DNA of 13,769 bases from an uncultured Bacilli bacterium (GTDB lineage Bacteria; Bacillota_I; Bacilli_A; ML615J-28; CAG-313): positions 1 to 13,769 of the forward strand of contig CAJGDR010000022.1 of NCBI GenBank assembly GCA_904502205.1, written 5' to 3'. The notes below the pieces were generated by a model. It did not search any database and was not told where the DNA came from. It saw only the letters and a program-made list of their open reading frames with translations. The position numbers and the translations under genes are program-made. Below, one piece after another: positions 5,507-13,769 of this stretch. The stretch's first letter is position 1. Each line of letters begins with the position of its first letter.

Positions 5507-6818
5507 TTCGACTCTTCTTTCTATATATTTCTTCGATTCTTTCACGCTCAATCTTTTTAATTTCTTTTTTAATTACTTCCATTCTTTTCTTTTTATATCC
5601 TGGTTTTACTTTCTTTGGAAGTGGATGTTTAGCATGAACTGCATCAGTTTTTTCTTTTAATTTTTGTGTTCCAATAGCTTTTTCAAGTTTTGTTGCTACA
5701 AGCTCTCCATTAACAATTTTCTTGAATTTTACATTTAATCCTTTTTTTCTTAAAAAGTCAACGTATTTTTCATCATCGTAATCATACAATGCAAAAGCAA
5801 TACCTGTTTGATCATATCTAGCAGTTCTTCCTGTTCTATGAATATACCACTCTGTATCTTTAGGTAGATCAAAATTGATAACATGGCTTACACCTTGAAT
5901 ATCTATTCCACGAGAAGCAATATCACTGGCAACTATATAACGATATTGCATATCTTGAATTCTTTTTAATGTTTGGCGTCTAGTTCTATCATCTAAGTCA
6001 CCATGAAGTGTTGCAACTTTAATGTCATGATCAGCTAAATGTTTAGAAAGTTCAATTACTTTTTCTTTAGTATTAACAAATATCAATAGTAAGTATGGAT
6101 TAATTAAATCCATTAAGTTTAATAAAACTTCTTCTTTTTGTTTTGCTTTACATGGAATAAAGCAATGTTCAATTGAACTCTTTGTTAATTCTTTTTCTTC
6201 AATAATAACTTCATCTGTACCACTTAAGTATTTATTAATGAATTGTCGTAAACCTTTAGTAAGAGTTGCTGAAAAAAGCCAGAACTTTGGATTACCAACA
6301 ATAATACTTAATACCTTATCTACTTCAATGATTGCTTTTTCTTCAAAAACCATATCAGCCTCATCAATAACTAAATCATTGGCTGAATAAATTTTTAAAG
6401 CATTAGCTTGAACAGCTAAATCGTAAATTCTTCCAATTGTACCGATTACAACTTGTGGTTGTGATAAATTTAATCTTCTAATTTCATTGTCTCTAGATGC
6501 ACCACCAATATAAAGTCGAACATCAACATCAGCAAACTTAGCTATTTGTGATGCAACATTATAAAGTTGTGTTGCAAGTTCACGTGTAGGTGCAATAATA
6601 ACAGATTGAACAGTTTTACTATTTACATCAATTTTATCAAATATCGGAAGTAAGAATGCGTGTGTTTTACCAGATCCTGTTGCACTTTGAACAATAATAT
6701 TAGAATTACTTTTTAATTTCTTAAACACTAATTCTTGTACTGATGTTGCGTTAACAAATCCAAGTTCATCAAGTGCTTCGAAAATAAATGGTTTAAATTT
6801 CATTTCAGTAAACTTCAT
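5484..6818 (-). CDS. cshB: DEAD-box RNA helicase, CshB type
   Basis: ATP-dependent RNA helicase, 444 residues, probably acting in cold-stress RNA unfolding, mRNA decay or ribosome assembly. Motifs in order: Q motif with Q28, motif I SATGSGKT (45-52), Ia PTRELA (77-82), GG (105-106), Ib TIGR (127-130, where the usual Pro is Ile), motif II IDEAD (151-155), III SAT (183-185), IV LIFVNT (245-250), V ASRGIDI and VI HRTGRTAR (327-334). The C-terminal tail (about 385-444) is strongly basic, with HPLPKKVKPGYKKK resembling the CshB tail, and likely binds RNA. The start overlaps the mtaB stop by one base (TAATG), with GGAAG 7 bases upstream. The assignment to CshB rather than CshA rests on length, tail and the neighbouring nfo gene. 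Confidence 0.93.
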   Translation of the reverse strand: MKFTEMKFKPFIFEALDELGFVNATSVQELVFKKLKSNSNIIVQSATGSGKTHAFLLPIFDKIDVNSKTVQSVIIAPTRELATQLYNVASQIAKFADVDVRLYIGGASRDNEIRRLNLSQPQVVIGTIGRIYDLAVQANALKIYSANDLVIDEADMVFEEKAIIEVDKVLSIIVGNPKFWLFSATLTKGLRQFINKYLSGTDEVIIEEKELTKSSIEHCFIPCKAKQKEEVLLNLMDLINPYLLLIFVNTKEKVIELSKHLADHDIKVATLHGDLDDRTRRQTLKRIQDMQYRYIVASDIASRGIDIQGVSHVINFDLPKDTEWYIHRTGRTARYDQTGIAFALYDYDDEKYVDFLRKKGLNVKFKKIVNGELVATKLEKAIGTQKLKEKTDAVHAKHPLPKKVKPGYKKKRMEVIKKEIKKIERERIEEIYRKKSRNENRKSR

Positions 6819-8113
6819 TATTTAACTTCCTTTCCAATAATAATATTATTATCTAAATTTATTAATTTAACATCTACTACTTTATTTGTTAAATCAATAT
6901 TTTGATCTTTTACTTTAACTTCTAAATAATTAGAAGTATGACCGTGCCAATAACCTTTTTTTAGTTGTTCAAAAAGCACCGGTAAAGTTTTTCCAATAAA
7001 TTTATTTTTATATTCTAAACTTAATTCTTTTGCAAGACTTTGAAGCTTATGAGCTCTTTCTTTAATAACTTCTGGTTTTAAATGATTTGGCATATTATAT
7101 GCTTTAGTGTTAGGTCTGATCGAATATGGGAAAATATGCGATTCTGCAAAACCAATTTTTCTAAAACTTTCACAAGTTTCTTCAAATTCTTCGATCGTTT
7201 CACCAACAAAACCTGCTAAACAGTCTGTTGTAATTGCAATGTCTTCAAATCGATTTTTGATTATATCAATTTTAGAAAAATATTCTTCCATTGAATATTT
7301 TCTTTCCATTCTTTTTAAAACACCATTACTGCCAGATTGAAGTGGAATATGAAGATGTCTTGCAATCTTTTCAGGATATTTAGCAATTACATCTAATAAT
7401 TCGTCACTAATTTCCATAAGTTCAATTGATGATAAACGTAGGCGATAAAGGTTAGGGATTTCAACAATAATTTTTTCAATTAACTTAGCAAGATTAATCG
7501 AACCTAAATCTTTACCATAAGTCCCTGTATTAATACCCGATAAAATAATTTCTTTTACACCACTATCAACTAAACTACTAACTTCATTAATAACTGATTG
7601 TGGATTACGGCTCTTAATTGGTCCTCTAGAATATGGTATTGCACAATATGAACAGAAGTTTTCACATCCATCTTGGATTTTAATAAAACCTCTTGTGTGA
7701 AGACTTAATTTATTTAAACAAAGTTCTTCAAATACTTGATATTTTTTTGAATCTTCTACTAAATTGATTTTCTTTTTTGATTCAACAAATTGCATTATTA
7801 AATCATAAATTTTACTACGATTATTAGTACCAATTACAATATCTGCACCAAGCTTTTCAGATACAGTATTTGGATCAAGTTGAGAGTAACATCCCATTAC
7901 AACAATTATTGCATTTGGAAATTCTTCTTTTTTACTTCTAATTAATTTTCTAGATTTTGCATCTGACTGACTAGTAACAGTACATGTATTGATTATAATA
8001 ACATCAGGATTATCATTACTTTGAACAAAGCCTTTACCAATTAAATCATAGCTTACTGCTTCAGATTCATAAATATTTACTTTACAACCTAAGGAAAATG
8101 TTTGAAACTTCAT
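6818..8113 (-). CDS. mtaB: tRNA (t6A37) methylthiotransferase MtaB
   Basis: Radical-SAM enzyme that converts t6A37 to ms2t6A37 in ANN-decoding tRNAs; 431 residues, normal length. The N-terminal UPF0004 domain carries the auxiliary cluster cysteines C10 (SLGCKVN), C44 (NTCTVT) and C75 (MGCYSQ). The radical-SAM triad is C150-x3-C154-x2-C157 (CENFCSYC), followed by AIPYSRGP. A TRAM domain closes the protein (about 365-430). The LGCKVN variant and the neighbour rsmE favour MtaB (Bacillus YqeV) over MiaB or RimO. I chose the ATG at 8113 rather than the GTG at 8122: GGGTGA sits 5 bases upstream of the ATG and the ATG comes one base after the rsmE stop. Confidence 0.94.
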   Translation of the reverse strand: MKFQTFSLGCKVNIYESEAVSYDLIGKGFVQSNDNPDVIIINTCTVTSQSDAKSRKLIRSKKEEFPNAIIVVMGCYSQLDPNTVSEKLGADIVIGTNNRSKIYDLIMQFVESKKKINLVEDSKKYQVFEELCLNKLSLHTRGFIKIQDGCENFCSYCAIPYSRGPIKSRNPQSVINEVSSLVDSGVKEIILSGINTGTYGKDLGSINLAKLIEKIIVEIPNLYRLRLSSIELMEISDELLDVIAKYPEKIARHLHIPLQSGSNGVLKRMERKYSMEEYFSKIDIIKNRFEDIAITTDCLAGFVGETIEEFEETCESFRKIGFAESHIFPYSIRPNTKAYNMPNHLKPEVIKERAHKLQSLAKELSLEYKNKFIGKTLPVLFEQLKKGYWHGHTSNYLEVKVKDQNIDLTNKVVDVKLINLDNNIIIGKEVK

Positions 8114-8114
8114 A

Positions 8115-8849
8115 TTATTCACCCAACTCTAATTCATAACTAATTGCACTCATTATATATAAAGGTGCAACTTCTGTTCTTAAGATTCTTGGTCCTAAAG
8201 TAATTGCTGTCCAATTAGAAAGTTTACTTATTTCTGATTCATCAATACCAGCTTCTGGTCCTACTAAGATTAAAATGTTTTTATATTTTTGTTCTTTGAT
8301 GATCTTTTTAAAAGATTGATCTTTTGGATCTAAAACAGTTGAAGCATATAAACAAATGTCATAGTTTTTTTCTAGTTTTAATAATTCATTAAAAGTTATT
8401 GGTAATTCAACATTTAAAAGTTTAGTACGATGAGATTGTTCTGAAGCTTCTTTTGCAATCTTTTGTAGTCTTTCAGTTTGTTTTTGTTCTTTTTCTTTGA
8501 CAAGTTTAACAACAGACTTTTTCATTAAAACAGGAATATAAGAAACTGCTCCTAGTTGTGTAATTTTTTGAATAGTTTCTTCTTTCTTTTCTCTTGAAAC
8601 TAGTCCATGAGCAATCGTAATATTAAGTGGTAATTCTTTTTGTTCATCAAGTTCTTTTTCAACTTTTAAAACAACTTGATTTAAATCAATACTTTCAATA
8701 ATAGCTATCCAACTATTATCTTGATCGCTTACATATACTTTATCACCAATGTTCATACGCATAACGTTTTTAATATGATGACAATCATCACCCGTAATAT
8801 AAATGTTAGGTAAAATCACACTTGATTTTTCAACAAAATAACGTTGCAT
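8115..8849 (-). CDS. rsmE: 16S rRNA (uracil1498-N3)-methyltransferase RsmE
   Basis: SPOUT-class methyltransferase that modifies U1498 of 16S rRNA; 244 residues, standard length. The N-terminal PUA-like part begins MQRYFV and has the family segment HHIKNVMRMNIGD (24-36). EKKEETIQKITQLG (87-100) leads into the SPOUT domain. The trefoil-knot SAM site is clear: VGPEAGIDESEI (196-207) and LGPRILRTEVAPLY (218-231). A near-perfect AGGAGGT lies 5 bases before the ATG, and a good promoter precedes it, so this gene opens the rsmE-mtaB-cshB-nfo operon. In Bacillus the gene before it is prmA, which is absent here. Confidence 0.96.
   Translation of the reverse strand: MQRYFVEKSSVILPNIYITGDDCHHIKNVMRMNIGDKVYVSDQDNSWIAIIESIDLNQVVLKVEKELDEQKELPLNITIAHGLVSREKKEETIQKITQLGAVSYIPVLMKKSVVKLVKEKEQKQTERLQKIAKEASEQSHRTKLLNVELPITFNELLKLEKNYDICLYASTVLDPKDQSFKKIIKEQKYKNILILVGPEAGIDESEISKLSNWTAITLGPRILRTEVAPLYIMSAISYELELGE
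8119..8124 (-). promoter_or_regulatory. Ribosome binding site deciding the mtaB start
   Basis: GGGTGA on the minus strand, 5 bases before the ATG at 8113. The alternative in-frame GTG start (8122) is part of this site. Confidence 0.65.
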
Positions 8850-8852
8850 AAG

Positions 8853-8861
8853 CTACCTCCT
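8853..8861 (-). promoter_or_regulatory. Strong ribosome binding site of rsmE
   Basis: AGGAGGTAG on the minus strand, a near-perfect match to the 16S rRNA 3' end. Confidence 0.85.
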
Positions 8862-8873
8862 TTAATTATTCTT

Positions 8874-8902
8874 ATTATACCAAAAAAAGACTTTTTTTGC
8901 AA
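8874..8902 (-). promoter_or_regulatory. Promoter of the rsmE-mtaB-cshB-nfo operon
   Basis: On the minus strand TTGCAA (8902-8897), a 17-base spacer ending TTTGG, then TATAAT (8879-8874). The 13 bases TTTGGTATAATAA are the same as in the tRNA-Trp promoter. Confidence 0.85.
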
Positions 8903-8917
8903 GATAAACCATTTGAT

Positions 8918-8949
8918 AAAAAAAGAATAAGCTTAAGCTTATTCTTTTT
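8918..8949 (-). terminator. Palindromic terminator of the lipoprotein gene
   Basis: A 30-base perfect inverted repeat (8920-8949) with AAGCTTAAGCTT at its centre. On the minus strand the descending arm ends in a run of T (8924-8918). The lipoprotein stop codon lies within it. It separates this gene from the rsmE promoter only 16 bases further on. Confidence 0.87.
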
Positions 8950-11653
8950 CCCATTTTGCATATAAAACGATATTACCTGTTGAACCCTTTTCAATCACAG
9001 TTATTCTATCTCCATCACATTCTGGTGTTTCATACCAACCTAAGAATGTTAAATCGCTTGTTGCAGGTAATAACACAACAAGTTGTTCAATTGTATAACT
9101 TGTTGGTGATGATGGTAATACAACATTATATGATTCATCAACCACTTCATATTTAGCAGGGATTTTATCAAGGATACCAATAGTTGCTCCTTTAGCCCAT
9201 TGATGCATTCTAAAGAAAATTTGAATCTTACCAGATGATGTTGGTTTATATGTATCATCATACCAATCATAAGCATTAACAATTGCATTATATAACCATT
9301 GATCAACACCTTGATATTTAATACGGTATTCATCACTATTAAAGAAATATTCTTCATCAGGTAACATAACACATGTACCATCACTATTTCTTACAACTTC
9401 TTTATACAAAATATTAGAAATTGTAAGTTCAAAATCATAGATATCTAGTGCTAATAATTCATCTACATTACTAAAGGATACAGTTTTACCATTTCTTGTA
9501 AATGTATAAACACCATTATTAACTTTCATTCCACTAATAGCAGTACCACGAGATGCTATCCAATTAAATAAATCACTATAAAGTTCTTCAATAAATTGTT
9601 CTTTAGATCCAAATGAAGTTTTAACAACTTTTTCTAAATTACTTACATAAGTAATTGAATAGTTAATTGGTTTATAACAAGCAGTAAATACAGTATCTTC
9701 TTTAATGTTTGTTAAGTCTTTATCCCAACCAATAAATTCATAACCAATCAGACTTGGTTCACTTGGTGCAGCTGCAGTTTTACCATCTTTAACAGATGTT
9801 TCTTTAAGAATAGTACCATCTAAATCTTTAAACACTACACTGTGTTTAACACCAATTTCACCACTATTTACAGGTAATGATAAAACATCCATTCGATGCC
9901 AATCACAAGTAACAAAGTCAACACCTTTATTAATCCATTGTTGTACTACATCATAATTAACCCATTGTGAATAAGTATATGTAGAAATCTTAAGTCCCGC
10001 TTCTTTATATCTTGCAAGCCAAGCTTCACTATTACTTGATGTACCTGTAACGTTAATACTAATATCTAAGTTATATTTAATACAACGTTGTAAGTAAGTT
10101 TCACTTTCACATGAATTTACTAAATATTGACATTCAACATTTTCATAACCATTTTCTCTTGTCCAAATTAAACAATTATATTGTGATGCTAAGAAAACGA
10201 TTTGATCAACCATATCATAACTTTCAATAACATCCATTAATGCTTGCATTCTTGATTGATCACTATTTGTAATACCTTTTGAACTTTTAAGTTCAATAAC
10301 TGGTCTGACGTTATAAGTTTTACAAATATCTAAGAATCTTTCTAAAGTACAAAGTCCTGCTGTATATGGTGAGCCTGTTACAGATCCATTATTAGATGGA
10401 TATCCACCATTTCTGGCTTTTGTAATTTGATAATCTTTTAATACACTCCAAGGTGTAGTAGAAAGTGTATAGTCACCAAAAGTATCATCATGAGATAATA
10501 CAAATACACCATCTGATGTTTGTTTTAAATCGATTTCAACATATTGATATTTTAAAACTTGAATTGCATAAAGAATTGCTTCTTCTGAATTCATTAGGCC
10601 ATAATATGAACCCGCATGTCCAATAAATGAAACTTGATTATTCCAAATAACTTCAACGTTTCTTGTAATACTAGCAGTATTTCCTGAAGAGTCACTTACT
10701 TCATATGTAACTACTTGTTTACCATAACTTTGAATATCAAATCCATCTTTAATAACAATTTTACTTGTTAAGTCACCATCAATATTATCAGAAGCAGTCA
10801 CGTCGTTTAATAGAGCTTGTGTATCGTTCCAGTTAACGACAATTGAATCTTTACCATAATAAGAAATAACAGGTTTAATTTGATCTTTTTCCACAGTAAT
10901 CACGAATTCCTTTTGAATATCTTTGTAAGATGCATAAATTGTTGCTGTACCAGGTTTTAAAGCAGTAATAACATTATTATTAACTTCAACAATGTCAGTA
11001 TCTAGTGTCCACCATTTTAAATCAAGAGGATTATAATTAGTAACATCTAAAACTATTTTATCACCAACATTAGCAGAAGTTTTTCCTGAAATTTCAAAAT
11101 CTAATGGTTGTTCTTCAACAGTTATTAAAATTTCTTTTGTAACACCTTGATAAGTTGCAGTAAGTGTTACAATACCTTCTTTTAAAGCTTTTACTTTATT
11201 ACCTTGAACACTTAGAATTTCTGAATTGCTTGATTCCCAAACAACTTCTTCATCGCTTTCTAGTGATGTTTTATAAGTAATTTCATCACCAACTAATAGC
11301 AAATTATTACCAATAATTTCAAATTCAATTGGTTTAGCTACTTCAATAGTATATTCAATTTTTTGATTTTGATCGCTTTTTAAACTAACAACAACTTTAA
11401 CTGTTCCTTCTTTTAAAGCTGTAACATTTAAATTTTCATCAACTGATACGATCGTGTTATCTTCAATTTCAATATTCAATGTTTTATCTTTAACATTTTT
11501 ATATTCGATATTTAATTGTGTTGTTTCACCAACTAACATTTCAACTTTATCACTAGTAGTTTCAATGCTTGGTAAATTTTGTTCAAATTGCATATTGCAA
11601 CTTGCAAGTGTAAATAAGAATAAAACTAGAATTAATTTAAATACATGTTTCAT
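8939..11653 (-). CDS. Large surface lipoprotein with BIG2 repeats, GDPD-like domain and Listeria-Bacteroides repeats
   Basis: A 904-residue protein with signal peptide 1-18 and lipobox LASC (lipidated C19), so it is anchored outside the membrane. Three BIG2 Ig-like repeats follow at about 30-105, 106-180 and 182-255, each with a (T/K)ALK(E/P)G turn. A DUF5011-like domain (about 260-335) has the ASDNIDGDLT motif. Residues 340-595 are a glycerophosphodiester phosphodiesterase-like TIM barrel: GHAG (345-348), VEID (372-375), SHDD (387-390), IELK (453-456). The usual HRG is HAG, so activity may differ. A Listeria-Bacteroides type repeat covers about 604-660. An unrecognised, Trp/Tyr-rich domain lies at about 666-835, then a last repeat ends LYAKWEKE. 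I chose the ATG at 11653 because the upstream GTG is part of its ribosome site. It has its own promoter and terminator. Substrate unknown; the architecture suggests phosphodiester cleavage plus cell-surface adhesion. Confidence 0.9.
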   Translation of the reverse strand: MKHVFKLILVLFLFTLASCNMQFEQNLPSIETTSDKVEMLVGETTQLNIEYKNVKDKTLNIEIEDNTIVSVDENLNVTALKEGTVKVVVSLKSDQNQKIEYTIEVAKPIEFEIIGNNLLLVGDEITYKTSLESDEEVVWESSNSEILSVQGNKVKALKEGIVTLTATYQGVTKEILITVEEQPLDFEISGKTSANVGDKIVLDVTNYNPLDLKWWTLDTDIVEVNNNVITALKPGTATIYASYKDIQKEFVITVEKDQIKPVISYYGKDSIVVNWNDTQALLNDVTASDNIDGDLTSKIVIKDGFDIQSYGKQVVTYEVSDSSGNTASITRNVEVIWNNQVSFIGHAGSYYGLMNSEEAILYAIQVLKYQYVEIDLKQTSDGVFVLSHDDTFGDYTLSTTPWSVLKDYQITKARNGGYPSNNGSVTGSPYTAGLCTLERFLDICKTYNVRPVIELKSSKGITNSDQSRMQALMDVIESYDMVDQIVFLASQYNCLIWTRENGYENVECQYLVNSCESETYLQRCIKYNLDISINVTGTSSNSEAWLARYKEAGLKISTYTYSQWVNYDVVQQWINKGVDFVTCDWHRMDVLSLPVNSGEIGVKHSVVFKDLDGTILKETSVKDGKTAAAPSEPSLIGYEFIGWDKDLTNIKEDTVFTACYKPINYSITYVSNLEKVVKTSFGSKEQFIEELYSDLFNWIASRGTAISGMKVNNGVYTFTRNGKTVSFSNVDELLALDIYDFELTISNILYKEVVRNSDGTCVMLPDEEYFFNSDEYRIKYQGVDQWLYNAIVNAYDWYDDTYKPTSSGKIQIFFRMHQWAKGATIGILDKIPAKYEVVDESYNVVLPSSPTSYTIEQLVVLLPATSDLTFLGWYETPECDGDRITVIEKGSTGNIVLYAKWEKE

Positions 11654-11659
11654 TTTAAT

Positions 11660-11665
11660 CACCTC
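11660..11665 (-). promoter_or_regulatory. Ribosome binding site deciding the lipoprotein start
   Basis: GAGGTG (within AGAGGTGAT) lies 6 bases before the ATG at 11653. The in-frame GTG at 11662 is the end of this site and so is not the start. Confidence 0.82.
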
Positions 11666-11672
11666 TAGATAT

Positions 11673-11702
11673 ATTATATCATATCAATTTTTTTAAGTGC
11701 AA
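11673..11702 (-). promoter_or_regulatory. Promoter of the lipoprotein gene
   Basis: On the minus strand TTGCAC (11702-11697), an 18-base spacer and TATAAT (11678-11673). The -35 overlaps the T tract of the dnaJ terminator by two bases, so the gene can start independently right after the heat-shock operon ends. Confidence 0.72.
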
Positions 11703-11731
11703 ATAAAAACCATTCCAATTAATTGGAATGG
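11701..11731 (-). terminator. Intrinsic terminator after dnaJ
   Basis: A 22-base perfect inverted repeat (11710-11731) followed on the minus strand by TTTTTATTT, 11 bases past the dnaJ stop. It closes the dnaK-dnaJ heat-shock operon. Confidence 0.88.
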
Positions 11732-11742
11732 CTATACGGAGT

Positions 11743-12855
11743 TTAAATACCAAAAAATTTCTTAAATTTTTCAAAGAAAGTTGAGCCTTTCGATTCATCA
11801 GTATTTGAAAGTTTTGTAAATAATTCTTTTTGATTATTGTCAAGTTTAGTAGGTGTTATAACTTTAATAATAACATATTGACTACCACTTCTACCACTTG
11901 TTTGGTTTTGAATACCTTTACCAGCAAGTTTAAATTTAGTTCCTGTTTGAGTTCCAGCAGGAATCTTCATTTTTACTTTACCATGAATTGTAGCAACTTC
12001 AATTTCACAACCAAGTGCAACTTGTGAGAATGTTACCGGTAATTCTAAATAAATATCATTACCATCTCGTTCAAAAATTGGATGTTCTGCAACTGAAACA
12101 TTAATAAATAAATCGCCTGCAGGTCCACCATTTGAACCAGCTTCCCCTTGACCTGATAATCTTAATGTTTGTTCATCATCAATACCAGCTGGAATATTTA
12201 CGTTAATTTTAGCTTGTTTACGAGTTTTTCCAGCACCTCGACAACTTGAACAAACCTTATCAATAATTTTACCTTTACCACGACAATCAGGACATGCAGC
12301 TTCTGTTTGAATACGTCCTAAGATAGTTACTTGTTCTGTTAAAACGCGACCTGTTCCATGACATCTATTACAAACATGAATATCATTTTTAGATTCAGCA
12401 CCAGTTCCAGCACATTTAGTACATTCTTCATGACGTTCAACTTTAATTTCTTTTTTAACACCAAATGCTGCTTCTTCAAAAGTAAGATTAATATTTACAC
12501 GAATATCGTTTCCACGAGTTGGACCATTTGATTGACGACGGTTTCTACCTCCACCAAAGAATGAAGAAAAGATATCTTCGAATCCACCAAAGCCTCCACC
12601 GAAGCCGCCGCCAAATCCGCCGGCTCCAAATGGATTACCTTCTTCAGATCCAAATTGATCATAATTTTTACGTTTTGTTTCATCACTTAAGCAATCATAT
12701 GCTTTTTGTACTTCTTTAAATTTTTCGACAGCATCGGGTTCTTTGCTTACATCAGGATGATATTTTTTGGCAAGAGTACGATATGCTTTTTTTATTTCAT
12801 CTTCGCTTGCGGTTTTACTAACTCCTAATATTTCATAATAATCTCTTTCAGCCAT
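11743..12855 (-). CDS. dnaJ: Chaperone DnaJ (Hsp40)
   Basis: Co-chaperone that delivers unfolded clients to DnaK and stimulates its ATPase; 370 residues, full length. J domain at 1-70 with HPD (33-35); Gly/Phe-rich linker about 75-105 ([13 protein letters not shown]); four CxxCxGxG zinc repeats at about 145-211 ([32 protein letters not shown]); then the two C-terminal beta domains with the LAGKG segment. The start has AGGAGG 7 bases upstream. It follows dnaK by 26 bases and ends at a terminator, as the last gene of the operon. All class I DnaJ features are intact. Confidence 0.98.
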   Translation of the reverse strand: MAERDYYEILGVSKTASEDEIKKAYRTLAKKYHPDVSKEPDAVEKFKEVQKAYDCLSDETKRKNYDQFGSEEGNPFGAGGFGGGFGGGFGGFEDIFSSFFGGGRNRRQSNGPTRGNDIRVNINLTFEEAAFGVKKEIKVERHEECTKCAGTGAESKNDIHVCNRCHGTGRVLTEQVTILGRIQTEAACPDCRGKGKIIDKVCSSCRGAGKTRKQAKINVNIPAGIDDEQTLRLSGQGEAGSNGGPAGDLFINVSVAEHPIFERDGNDIYLELPVTFSQVALGCEIEVATIHGKVKMKIPAGTQTGTKFKLAGKGIQNQTSGRSGSQYVIIKVITPTKLDNNQKELFTKLSNTDESKGSTFFEKFKKFFGI

Positions 12856-12862
12856 TAAATAG

Positions 12863-12868
12863 CCTCCT
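12863..12868 (-). promoter_or_regulatory. Strong ribosome binding site of dnaJ
   Basis: AGGAGG on the minus strand in the 26-base gap between dnaK and dnaJ, 7 bases from the ATG. Confidence 0.85.
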
Positions 12869-12881
12869 GTCTAATTATTTA

Positions 12882-13769
<888 letters not shown>

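Noticed and set aside
5504..5551. TTG at 5551 as the nfo start
   Set aside because: It would add 15 residues overlapping the cshB tail, has no ribosome site, and the family begins at MKIGSHVS (ATG at 5506).
8956..9156. Plus-strand open frame of 66 codons opposite the end of the lipoprotein gene
   Set aside because: No ribosome site, no recognisable domain, antisense to a convincing coding sequence.
9049..9384. Minus-strand open frame of 111 codons within the lipoprotein gene in another frame
   Set aside because: Low-complexity product rich in Met, Leu, His and Ile, fully inside the recognisable lipoprotein reading frame.
12541..12625. Short G/C-rich triplet-like repeats as a possible repeat array
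   Set aside because: They encode the Gly/Phe linker of DnaJ; no spacer structure as in CRISPR.
12495..12719. Open frames on both strands opposite or within dnaJ (63 and 66 codons)
   Set aside because: They fall in the repetitive Gly-rich coding region of dnaJ, whose frame is certain from the J domain and zinc repeats.

Overview
This is a low-GC bacterial chromosome fragment in which every recognisable gene (13 proteins, 3 tRNAs) lies on the minus strand, so genes read from high to low coordinates. Strong GGAGG-type ribosome binding sites, a Gram-positive lipobox, short intrinsic terminators with U tracts, and the order dnaK-dnaJ...rsmE-mtaB and cshB-nfo all point to a Bacillota lineage. The AT richness, compactness and surface-lipoprotein style fit the Erysipelotrichia/RF39/Acholeplasma side of the Bacilli; that placement is inference. 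The standard code reads every gene through: Trp is TGG, and no TGA is seen as a stop or in frame.

From the right edge: the C-terminal part of dnaK (cut by the window) and dnaJ end a heat-shock operon closed by a terminator. Next comes a stand-alone gene for a large surface lipoprotein (three Ig-like BIG2 repeats, a DUF5011-like domain, a glycerophosphodiesterase-like domain, and Listeria-Bacteroides repeats separated by an unrecognised domain), with its own promoter and palindromic terminator. It sits where Bacillus has prmA. A tightly packed operon follows, rsmE-mtaB-cshB-nfo, with one promoter and one terminator; its products act in ribosome methylation, tRNA methylthiolation, RNA unwinding and base-excision repair.

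A tRNA-Glu unit with its own promoter and terminator separates this from the left half. There, two small membrane proteins (DUF4234 and DUF2752) form a likely two-gene unit. A flavodoxin-family flavoprotein with a four-cysteine motif follows. Then comes an operon of a nitroreductase plus an ABC-2 type exporter (ATPase and permease, overlapping by one base). The left end holds tRNA-Trp and tRNA-His under one promoter, closed by a terminator.

Most of the window is conserved housekeeping sequence. The less ordinary parts are the lipoprotein cassette, the DUF4234/DUF2752 pair with an internal DNA repeat, a set of promoters with TTGC-type -35 boxes, and the lack of TGA. I saw no CRISPR array, insertion sequence, rRNA, phage gene or riboswitch, and no gene-free stretch longer than about 300 bases.
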